A DNA stretch of 64,000 nucleotides from Pseudomonas graminis (GTDB lineage: Bacteria; Pseudomonadota; Gammaproteobacteria; Pseudomonadales; Pseudomonadaceae), in contig NZ_CP053746.1 of the NCBI RefSeq assembly GCF_013201545.1, positions 5,160,501 through 5,224,500 of the forward strand. The letters run 5' to 3'. Numbering within the stretch: the first letter of the stretch is position 1; every line of letters starts with the position of its first letter. The position numbers were made by a program, and so were the translations under genes. The notes beneath the pieces were generated by a model that saw only the letters and a list, made by a program, of their open reading frames with translations, did no database searches and was not told where the DNA came from. Positions 57,203 through 64,000 of the stretch are shown here, piece by piece.

Positions 57203-58621
57203 TTACAGCCATTTCGCGTCGACGCTGCCCAATGCGCACGCCGGTAAATCCCAGTGGGTCGGCGTGCCGTCGATCTGCCCGGCGGGTTTGAGGCGCAGCG
57301 CCGGGCCCCAGGCGGTGTGCTCGATGGCGTCGGAATAATCGCTCGGATTCAGCGGTAGCAGCGCTGAAGGCTGCGCCTCGGTTGGGGCAAACGACATCAG
57401 CGATAACGCGGTACGCGCCAGGGATGCCTGCACTTGCACGCCCTGCCCGGTGGTCAGTCGCTCGGTCAGTCCGCGCACGGCTGCCGCCGCCATCAAATAC
57501 CCCGTGGCGTGATCCAGCGCCTGCACCGGCAGCGGCACGGGGCGATCACTTCCCGCTGCGACCATGCCCGCATCGGCGATGCCGCAACCCATCTGTACCA
57601 GGCTGTCGAAACCGCGTCGCTCGCGCCACGGGCCGGTCCAGCCGTAGGCGTTGAGCGATACATCCACCAGACCGGGATTGAGCTGGCGGCGGCGTTCGGC
57701 ACTGAGGCCCAGCCGCGCAAGGGCGTCGGCGCGGTAGCCGTGAACCATCACGTCCGCTTCGCTGATCAGGCCCTCCAGCACTGCGCGATCGGCAGGGTCG
57801 CGCAGGTCCAGCCGCGCACAGCGTTTGCCCAGCGCCACCTCCGGCACGGTGCCGGGCTCGTCCCAGCCAGGGGGGTCGATGCGCAGCACCTCGGCGCCGA
57901 AACCGGCAAGAAACCGCGTCGCCACCGGGCCGGCCAGGATGCGCGTGAGGTCGAGCACGCGAATGCCCTGCAAAGGACGTTCGCGCGGGACGATCCATTC
58001 GGGTCGTGCAGGGTTTGGCTGATGCGCTGCAGCCGGTGCCGCTGGGGCCCGCGTGCGATGGAGCAAGGGTTCGGCGGCGACGGCGCGGCCCTGGGGATGT
58101 TCGCGCCAGGCCGAAGCGCTACGCATCGCGGCAGCACACCCCTGATTGTCGACCACCGCGCTTTCCAGCTCACTGGCCTTCCAGCGCAGTACAGACTGAC
58201 TGACCGCGTCGCGCTCGGCGGCGGTCTCCAGCACGGCGAGCGCGGCCTGACGATGGTGCGGCGCGTTGGTGTGTAAACGAATCCAGCCATCCGCCGCGCG
58301 ATAGTCCCCCGCCACCGCGTCCCACTGCGCCGGCAGTGACCAGCCCTGGGGCTGAAGGGACGTTGAGAACCAGAACGAGGCCAGGCGCCGATCGACCGTG
58401 ATCGCAGGCGAGGTGCCGTGGGCCTGATCAATCAGTTCGCCCACCGCCAGATGCGCGGCAGCGATGGCGGCGGTGGCGAAATCGGTGACCGGAAATACCG
58501 ACGCCAGCGCGCCTTCGCCAGTGAGCTGGAGATGATCGAGGTAGCGAGGCTCGCCGCCGAGGGCCAGCCAGAATTCACGAAGGAAATGCCTGGCGGCAGT
58601 GTCGGAATGGGCAGTGGGCAT
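57203..58621 (-). CDS. CoA-transferase family III (CaiB/BaiF) protein
   Basis: A 472-residue protein. The family-III core sits in the second half: LQGIRVLDLTRILAGPVATRFL, then FLAGFGAEVLRIDPPGWDEP, SRADVMVHGYRADALA-type region, and the later LVQMGCGIADAGM. The first 200 residues are an extra alpha-helical region with LFREFWLALGGEP-type sequence typical of this long subgroup. The catalytic Asp region is not clear. It transfers CoA between carboxylates; the substrate is unknown. I start at ATG 58621 (MPTAHSD) with a GAGAG site upstream. Confidence 0.85.
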   Translation of the reverse strand: MPTAHSDTAARHFLREFWLALGGEPRYLDHLQLTGEGALASVFPVTDFATAAIAAAHLAVGELIDQAHGTSPAITVDRRLASFWFSTSLQPQGWSLPAQWDAVAGDYRAADGWIRLHTNAPHHRQAALAVLETAAERDAVSQSVLRWKASELESAVVDNQGCAAAMRSASAWREHPQGRAVAAEPLLHRTRAPAAPAAAHQPNPARPEWIVPRERPLQGIRVLDLTRILAGPVATRFLAGFGAEVLRIDPPGWDEPGTVPEVALGKRCARLDLRDPADRAVLEGLISEADVMVHGYRADALARLGLSAERRRQLNPGLVDVSLNAYGWTGPWRERRGFDSLVQMGCGIADAGMVAAGSDRPVPLPVQALDHATGYLMAAAAVRGLTERLTTGQGVQVQASLARTALSLMSFAPTEAQPSALLPLNPSDYSDAIEHTAWGPALRLKPAGQIDGTPTHWDLPACALGSVDAKWL

Positions 58622-58695
58622 GGGGCAGCGCTCTCGGGAGTGGTGGGAGCAGCCTAGCAAATGAATCTGGAAAGCGGGCTGACACCGCGCAGCTC

Positions 58696-58810
58696 GTAGG
58701 ACCGGCTTTAGCCGGGAAGGCGTCGGAAAAGACGCCAGATATTTCCAGCCCTGCAAAGGTGACGCGGAGCGTCACGGGAGGCATGTCCACGCAGAGCGTG
58801 GGCACGATCA
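58696..58810. repeat. Class 2 REP and class 3 hairpin pair
   Basis: A single class 2 REP (GGACCGGCTTTAGCCGGGAA region, 58696-58718) is followed by a class 3 unit at about 58757-58810: GTGACG-CGGAG-CGTCAC and CCACG-CAGAG-CGTGG followed by CACGATC. Confidence 0.85.
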
Positions 58811-58829
58811 TCTGGGCTGGCTTGGTTCA

Positions 58830-59648
58830 TCATCCACCCAGCAAGAAATTTCCCGGCCGGCTGCCCTCGTCGGCTTCCAGTACCGGCACTTGTGCGTCGT
58901 CTTTAAGATTCACGCCGGACAGTTGCCGGCGCCAGGCTTCGCGCATCAGGTACAGCAACTTGTGCGCTGCCATGGCGTAGCTCATGCCCTCGAGGCGCAC
59001 GTTGGAAATGCAGTTGCGCGCCGCGTCGTTCAGGCCCACCCGCGGTGCGTAGGTGAAGTACAGGCCGAGGCTGTCCGGCGAGCTGAGGCCTGGCCGCTCG
59101 CCGATCAGGATCACCACCATGCGCGCCTTGAGCAGTGCACCAATTTCATCGGCAACGGCGACCCGGCCCTGTTCCACCAGCACCACCGGTGCCAGGCTCC
59201 AGCCCTCCGCTGCCGCCATTTCGTCAATGCGCTCCAGCATTGCCGGGCTGTGGCGCTGCACCGCCAGCGCAGACAACCCGTCTGCGACCACCAGCGCCAG
59301 ATCAAATCCTTCAGGATGGGCAGCTGCGTAATCCTTCAGCTGAGCAGCCGACGCCTCGGACAAACGCCGCCCAAGATCAGGCCGTTGCAGGTACATATGG
59401 CGGTCGGCTGCCGAGCTTTGCAGGGTCAACGTCTCGCGGGAGCGGCCCGCCAGTTGCTCGGCCAGCGCCCCGTGATCGAACGCCAGATGCACCGCGTCGC
59501 GAGCCTGGGCATGGGCGAACTGGAAATCCAGCTGCGCCGCCGTCGGCAGGCTGGTGCCGGCATGCCCGAGGGCAATCCGCGCCGACGTCAGCGATCGCAA
59601 CTGCTGCCAGGCATCGGCGTGTGCGGGTGATTTCTTGTCATCGCTCAT
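58830..59648 (-). CDS. eutC: Ethanolamine ammonia-lyase, small subunit
   Basis: A 272-residue beta subunit. [20 protein letters not shown] and [15 protein letters not shown] are typical of EutC, as are [20 protein letters not shown] near the end (cobalamin/dimer interface) and [18 protein letters not shown]. With EutB it splits ethanolamine to acetaldehyde and ammonia using adenosylcobalamin. It is 49 nt downstream of eutB and is the last gene of the eat-eutB-eutC operon. Confidence 0.96.
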   Translation of the reverse strand: MSDDKKSPAHADAWQQLRSLTSARIALGHAGTSLPTAAQLDFQFAHAQARDAVHLAFDHGALAEQLAGRSRETLTLQSSAADRHMYLQRPDLGRRLSEASAAQLKDYAAAHPEGFDLALVVADGLSALAVQRHSPAMLERIDEMAAAEGWSLAPVVLVEQGRVAVADEIGALLKARMVVILIGERPGLSSPDSLGLYFTYAPRVGLNDAARNCISNVRLEGMSYAMAAHKLLYLMREAWRRQLSGVNLKDDAQVPVLEADEGSRPGNFLLGG

Positions 59649-59697
59649 GGCTCATGCCCTTCTCTCGACTGCTGATCACGCCGGTCATTCAATTCGC

Positions 59698-61089
59698 CTA
59701 ATTCAGTTGCGCCAGCGCCTTGCGGAACAGCGGCGGCACGCCCTGCCCCAGCCGCACGCCGCCGTCATCCTGGCGCAGGATGTCCATGCGCGTCAGCCAT
59801 TCCTCAAACTCCGGCGCCGGGCGCAGGCCGAGGGTCTTGCGTGCATACAAAGCGTCGTGAAACGAGGTGGTCTGGTAATTGAGCATCACGTCGTCGGACC
59901 CCGGAATGCCCATGATGAAATTGATCCCCGCGACGCCGAGCAAGGTCAGCAGCACGTCCATGTCGTCCTGATCGGCTTCGGCATGGTTGGTATAGCAGAT
60001 GTCGCAGCCCATGGGCACGCCGAGCAGCTTGCCGCAAAAGTGGTCTTCCAGCCCCGCGCGAATGATCTGCTTGCCGTTGTAGAGGTATTCCGGGCCGATG
60101 AAGCCGACCACGGTGTTGACCAGAAACGGATTGAAATGCCGCGCGACGGCGTAGGCGCGGGCCTCGCAGGTCTGTTGATCGACGCCGTGGTGAGCGTTGG
60201 CCGACAACGCGCTGCCCTGCCCGGTTTCGAAGTACATCAGGTTGTCGCCCAGCGGCCCGCGCTTCAGGCTCAGCCCGGCTTCGTAGCCCTCGCGGAGGAT
60301 TTCCAAGCTGATGCCGAAACCGCTGTTGGCCGCTTCGGTGCCGGCGATGGACTGGAACACCAGGTCCAGCGGCACGCCCTTTTCGATGGCCGCAACCGAA
60401 GACGTGACGTGGGTCAGCACGCAGGACTGGGTGGGAATCTCGTAATGACGAATGACGCCGTCGAGCATTTTCAGCAGTTCGCTGATGGCGCTGACGCTGT
60501 CGGTGGCCGGGTTGATGCCGATCATGGCGTCGCCGTTGCCATACAGCAGGCCGTCGAGCACGCTGGCGGCGATGCCGGCCGGGTCGTCGGTGGGGTGATT
60601 GGGTTGCAGCCGGGTGGACATGCGCCCACGCAGGCCGACGGTGTTGCGAAAGCGGGTGACGACGCGAATCTTCTGGGACACCAGCACCAGATCCTGCACC
60701 CGCATGATCTTCGACACCGCCGCGACCATCTCCGGGGTCAGCCCCGGCGCCAGTTCCTTGAGGCTGGCCTCGGTGGCGTCGTCCCCCAGCAGCCAGTCGC
60801 GGAAGCCGCCAACCGTGAGATGGCTGACCGCGGCAAAGGCCGCGCGGTCATGGCTGTCGACGATCAAGCGGGTGATTTCATCCTCTTCGTAAGGAATCAG
60901 CGCTTCGGTGAGGAACTGCTTGAGCGGCACGTCGGCCAAGGCCATTTGCGCCGCCGCACGCTCGGCATCGCTGCTCGCGGCCACTTCGGCCAGGAAGTCG
61001 CCGGAGCGCGCGGGGCTGGCCTTGGCCATGAGTTCCCGCAGGCTGTCGAAGCGCCAGACCATGCCACCGATGCTGTGGGAAAAGCTCAT
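59698..61089 (-). CDS. eutB: Ethanolamine ammonia-lyase, large subunit
   Basis: A 463-residue catalytic subunit with the TIM barrel. MSFSHSIGGMVWRFDSLREL is the usual N-terminus. Later signatures are RMSTRLQPNHPTDDP, GINPATDSVSAI, SVAAIEKGVPLDLVFQSIAG and ICYTNHAEADQDDMDVLLTL. I start at ATG 61089 after AGAGG; the GTG at 61095 is less likely. No eutL/K/M/N/S shell genes and no acetaldehyde dehydrogenase are in the window, so this is the compartment-free version typical of pseudomonads. It is 27 nt downstream of eat. Confidence 0.96.
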   Translation of the reverse strand: MSFSHSIGGMVWRFDSLRELMAKASPARSGDFLAEVAASSDAERAAAQMALADVPLKQFLTEALIPYEEDEITRLIVDSHDRAAFAAVSHLTVGGFRDWLLGDDATEASLKELAPGLTPEMVAAVSKIMRVQDLVLVSQKIRVVTRFRNTVGLRGRMSTRLQPNHPTDDPAGIAASVLDGLLYGNGDAMIGINPATDSVSAISELLKMLDGVIRHYEIPTQSCVLTHVTSSVAAIEKGVPLDLVFQSIAGTEAANSGFGISLEILREGYEAGLSLKRGPLGDNLMYFETGQGSALSANAHHGVDQQTCEARAYAVARHFNPFLVNTVVGFIGPEYLYNGKQIIRAGLEDHFCGKLLGVPMGCDICYTNHAEADQDDMDVLLTLLGVAGINFIMGIPGSDDVMLNYQTTSFHDALYARKTLGLRPAPEFEEWLTRMDILRQDDGGVRLGQGVPPLFRKALAQLN

Positions 61090-61116
61090 GCACACCTCTT
61101 TTATCGAACCGCGTTA

Positions 61117-62469
61117 TTAACCGGTGACCGCGACCGCCGCGCTGCGTCCGCGGACCATTTTGCAGAACAGCGCGCCAACGGCCATCAGGCAGATGAATAT
61201 GGCGCAGATCAGCAGGTTGAACCAGACCATGGCGACGAGGCACACCACCGCCAGCACCAGGGCGATCCCCGGCACGACCGGGTAACCCGGCGCGCGGAAG
61301 CTGCGCTCAAGGTTCGGTTCGCTGCGGCGCAACTTGAACAGGCTGAGCATGCTGATGATGTACATCACGATAGCGCCAAACACCGACATGGTGATCATCG
61401 CGGCGGTCAGCGTCATGCCCTGCAGATTGATCACACCATCGCTGAGAATCGCGATGATGCCGATCACACCGCCCGCGAGGATGGCGCGGTGGGGCGTCTG
61501 GAAGCGCGACAGTTTCGCCAGGCTCGGCGGCAGAAAGCCCGCCCGCGCCAGGGCAAAGAACTGCCGCGAGTAACCGAGAATGATGCCGTGGAAACTGGCC
61601 ACCAGCCCGAACAGGCCAATCCACACCAGCATGTGCATCCAGTTCGAATTGCCGCCGACCACGGCCTTCATTGCCTGGGGCAGCGGGTCATTGATGTTCG
61701 ACAGCGTGCGCCAGTCGCCCACGCCGCCGGCGAAGATCATCACGCCGATCGCCAGCACCACCAAGGTCAGAATGCCCGCCACATAGGCCCGCGGGATGGT
61801 GCGTTTCGGGTCCTTGGCTTCTTCGGCCGCCATGGCCGCGCCTTCGATGGCGAGGAAGAACCAGATGGCAAACGGGATCGCCGCGAACATGCCGCTGATG
61901 GCCGGCAGGCCAAAGGTGTCGGAACCCGCCCAGCCGCCCAGCACGAAATTGCTGAAGCTGAAGCCCGGCGCGACAACGCCCATGAACACCAGCAGTTCAG
62001 CCACCGCCAGGACGGTGACCACCAGTTCGAAGGTCGCGGCGATGCTCACGCCCAAAATGTTCAGGGTCATGAATACGAAGTACGCGCCGATGGCCGCAAC
62101 CCTTGGGTCAAGGGACGGGTACTGCACGTTGAGGTAGGCGCCGATGGCCATGGCGATGGCCGGTGGGGCGAAGACGAATTCGATCAGTGTCGCCAGCCCC
62201 GCGATCATCCCGCCGGTGACGCCGAAGGCGCGCAAGCTGTAGGCAAACGGCCCGCCTGCGTTGGGAATCGCGGTGGTCAGCTCGGTGAAACTGAAGATGA
62301 AACAGGTGTACATCACCGCGACCATCAGCGTGGTCACCAGAAAGCCCAGCGTCCCGGCGGTGCCCCAGCCGTAACTCCAGCCGAAGTATTCGCCGGAAAT
62401 CACCAGGCCCACGGCCAGTCCCCACAAGTGCAGGGTTCCCAAGGTCGGTTTGAGTTGTGAAGCAGTCAT
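61117..62469 (-). CDS. eat: Ethanolamine permease
   Basis: A 450-residue APC-superfamily transporter with about twelve membrane segments. LWGLAVGLVISGEYFGWSYG (segment 1), PNAGGPFAYSLRAFGVTGGM, EEAKDPKRTIPRAYVAGILT, and SSFHGIILGYSRQFFALARA-type region identify the Eat (ethanolamine) group. It is first in the eat-eutBC transcript. I start at ATG 62469 (MTASQL); the frame upstream is open but has no family similarity. It is divergent from an AraC regulator 447 nt away. Confidence 0.93.
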   Translation of the reverse strand: MTASQLKPTLGTLHLWGLAVGLVISGEYFGWSYGWGTAGTLGFLVTTLMVAVMYTCFIFSFTELTTAIPNAGGPFAYSLRAFGVTGGMIAGLATLIEFVFAPPAIAMAIGAYLNVQYPSLDPRVAAIGAYFVFMTLNILGVSIAATFELVVTVLAVAELLVFMGVVAPGFSFSNFVLGGWAGSDTFGLPAISGMFAAIPFAIWFFLAIEGAAMAAEEAKDPKRTIPRAYVAGILTLVVLAIGVMIFAGGVGDWRTLSNINDPLPQAMKAVVGGNSNWMHMLVWIGLFGLVASFHGIILGYSRQFFALARAGFLPPSLAKLSRFQTPHRAILAGGVIGIIAILSDGVINLQGMTLTAAMITMSVFGAIVMYIISMLSLFKLRRSEPNLERSFRAPGYPVVPGIALVLAVVCLVAMVWFNLLICAIFICLMAVGALFCKMVRGRSAAVAVTG

Positions 62470-62916
62470 GAGCGTGTACCCCGGTAGCCAGGCGACGGTA
62501 TTTGTCTGCCGTCGAGCATAGTCACAGCGCGCCGGCCATGGCTTGACACTGCGTTGCACCGTATGTCGTCTGCGGTCAAGTTTTCCGGGTATCTGCCGAC
62601 GGTGCGCCACGCTGGCGCGTGAAAACGGCCCGGTGCTTTATCGGGGGTCACTATTGAAGTCAGTGTAAGGCTGTGTTTCCGGGTCAGCGTGGCACCGTAC
62701 TTCCCAAAACTACGGTTGCCGGATGAGTCGCCGGGTAGCACCGCGCCTCTTGTGGGAGCGAGCTTGCTCGCGAAGACGTCCGCCCAGCCGAGATGCGATC
62801 AAGCCTCCACAGCTGAATGGCAGGCCGGCGCGTGGGTGCCGGAAGGTGTGCTCAAGCCATGAAGGTATGACATTTGCTAGCACACATTGCCTACACACCG
62901 TCAGAGCCGTCCCCCC
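62470..62916. other. Divergent control region of eat-eutBC and the AraC gene
   Basis: This 447-nt gap must hold both promoters. The recognisable feature is one class 1 REP (GTGGGAGCGAGCTTGCTC, 62753-62776) near the AraC side. I found no clean sigma-54 -24/-12 element; TGGCACCGTACTTCCC near 62690 lacks the GC of the -12 part. No gene is evident. Confidence 0.5.
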
Positions 62917-63993
62917 ATGCTCCCGACCCTTGTCCCCGCCGCCGCATCGAACATGCCCGCCGCCAGCAATCGCGGCGTGCTGTCGGCTGCGGCCAATGGG
63001 CTCGACGGGTTTATCCTGCAGCACGGCGGTGATCTGGACCGCGTATTCGGGCGGTCCGGGATCGACCCCGAGCAATTGCTGCACCCGACCCTGAGCCTGC
63101 CGCTGACCAACTACTGCAAAGTGCTGGAAGAAGCCGCGAGCCAGACCGGCTGCGACAACTTCGGCCTGCGTTACGGCCAGCAATTCCGGCCTCAGGCACT
63201 GGGCCTGCTGGGCTACATTGGTCTGTGCTCGGCGACGCTGGAAGACGCGCTGATCAACTTTTCCGCCGCCTTCCCCTTCCACCAGCACAGCACGCTGATC
63301 GAACTGGTCGATCAAGGCGAGTGCTACCGGTTTGATTATCAGGTCCGCCACGGCGCGATCAACGAACGCCGCCAGGACGCCGAATTGACCATGGGCATGG
63401 CGCTGAACCTCGTGCGCCACGTGCTCGGCCCGGACTGGGCACCTCGGCAAGTGGCCTTCGAACACGCCCAACCCCAAGGCTGGCACGAGCACCGCGACGT
63501 CTTCCGCGCTGATGTGTGTTTCGGGCAGGGCTGCAATTCACTGCTGATTCCCAAGGGCGATGTCGTCGGCAAGGCCATGCCGGGCAGCGATCCGATTCTG
63601 CTGATGCTGATCAAGGACGCGATCCGTCAGTTGGGCGAGAACGGCAGCAGCACGGGCAACCGCCACGAAGCGACGCTCCTTGACCGCGCCCGGCAGACCA
63701 TCGTCGCCACCCTGCACCTGGGCGAACCGGCGCTGGAGGACATCGCCCAGACCCTGGGCCTGTCCGAATGGACCCTGCAGCGCAAGCTGCGTGAATACGG
63801 CATCAGCTTCACGCAACTGGTCGACCAGATCCGCCAGGACTCGGCCCTGAGCCACCTGAAACAGCAGGACCTCAGCATTACCCAACTCGCCTCGCTGCTG
63901 GGCTACTCGGAGACCAGCGCATTCTCGCGGGCGTTCAAGCGATGGTTCGGGGTGAGTCCGAAGCAGTGGCGGGGTGGTGACTGGCGCCGTTGA
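62917..63993 (+). CDS. AraC-family regulator, probable ethanolamine activator
   Basis: A 358-residue regulator with an N-terminal Arabinose_bd-like domain (FGLRYGQQFRPQALGLLGYI and following) and a C-terminal pair of helix-turn-helices (LEDIAQTLGLSEWTLQRKLR, then ITQLASLLGYSETSAFSRAF with RWFGVSPKQWR). It is the OruR/ArgR-like type. It is divergent from eat-eutBC, so an ethanolamine-responsive activator is a reasonable inference; it is not a sequence-proven EutR. I start at ATG 62917; the 10-residue upstream extension lacks support. It ends 7 nt from the window edge. Confidence 0.88.
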   Translation: MLPTLVPAAASNMPAASNRGVLSAAANGLDGFILQHGGDLDRVFGRSGIDPEQLLHPTLSLPLTNYCKVLEEAASQTGCDNFGLRYGQQFRPQALGLLGYIGLCSATLEDALINFSAAFPFHQHSTLIELVDQGECYRFDYQVRHGAINERRQDAELTMGMALNLVRHVLGPDWAPRQVAFEHAQPQGWHEHRDVFRADVCFGQGCNSLLIPKGDVVGKAMPGSDPILLMLIKDAIRQLGENGSSTGNRHEATLLDRARQTIVATLHLGEPALEDIAQTLGLSEWTLQRKLREYGISFTQLVDQIRQDSALSHLKQQDLSITQLASLLGYSETSAFSRAFKRWFGVSPKQWRGGDWRR

Positions 63994-64000
63994 TAGCCCA

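Noticed and set aside
59554..59701. tRNA or rRNA genes anywhere in the window
   Set aside because: No cloverleaf with a T-loop GTTCRANNC pattern or rRNA-like sequence was noticed on reading.
59554..62460. 968-codon open frame on the plus strand opposite eutC, eutB and eat
   Set aside because: It is the antisense shadow of three well-recognised genes, and its predicted protein is rich in H, A, R, D and G with no domain.
62685..62705. Sigma-54 promoter TGGCAC-N5-TTCCC in front of the AraC gene
   Set aside because: The -12 element lacks the required GC and no enhancer-binding regulator is near.

Overview
The window is high-GC DNA from a Pseudomonas, most likely the fluorescens/syringae side of the genus. 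The evidence is the gene content: a DUF2790 exported protein, membrane PQQ dehydrogenases, a minimal ethanolamine locus (eat-eutBC), katG, and many LysR/GntR regulators paired with single enzymes or transporters. Pseudomonas-type REP repeats, together with a REP-associated tyrosine transposase (RAYT), support this. There are no rRNA, tRNA, prophage or CRISPR features. Nearly all names below come from reading protein motifs by eye; no database search was run.

Layout. 0-3.5 kb: glucarate catabolism (truncated FadR-type regulator, divergent MFS permease, gudD). 3.5-7.6 kb: DUF1345 membrane protein, D-2-hydroxyacid dehydrogenase, pncA, GNAT acetyltransferase, yfdC-like FNT channel. 8-10 kb: OmpR-type regulator and sensor kinase, followed by 21 perfect copies of a 7-bp unit. 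10.2-14.2 kb is the accessory hot spot: a zeta-toxin gene broken by an in-frame TAA with a 52-aa partner ORF overlapping its end, a RAYT flanked by its REP pairs, and an IS110-family element inserted inside a REP. 14.2-20.5 kb: katG, an Hsp20, a GntR/MFS/amidohydrolase operon, and a 27-aa membrane peptide. 21-28 kb: GNAT, EamA exporter, amidase, YghU-type glutathione transferase, aldo/keto reductase with divergent LysR, DUF2790.

28.7-32.6 kb: a three-gene molybdenum hydroxylase with a triheme cytochrome c that would pass electrons to the respiratory chain. 32.7-36 kb: SnoaL-like protein, LysR with divergent SDR, a REP tandem array, Nudix hydrolase. 36.2-41.2 kb: membrane PQQ glucose-type dehydrogenase, an unknown exported protein, and a sorbosone-dehydrogenase-type lipoprotein. 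41.5-50.2 kb: GAF histidine kinase, creatininase-family amidohydrolase, small acidic protein, secreted esterase, MFS, glyoxalase-fold protein, LysR with divergent EamA, beta-hydroxyacid dehydrogenase. 50.2-58.6 kb: GntR with allophanate hydrolase, dienelactone-hydrolase-like protein, NTF2-like protein, LysR with divergent argC, CoA-transferase. 58.8-64 kb: eutC, eutB, eat and a divergent AraC regulator, a compact ethanolamine-to-acetaldehyde route without microcompartment genes.

Between genes there are at least four families of palindromic repeat: class 1 REP (RAYT-linked, GTGGGAGCGAGCTTGCTC), class 2 REP (GGACCGGCTTTAGCCGGGAA), class 3 paired hairpins with CGGAG loops, and a larger structured repeat present twice whose stems differ by compensatory changes. 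The strongest items to follow up are the IS110 element with a donor-junction copy inside its leader, the broken zeta toxin with its small partner, and the large structured repeat.
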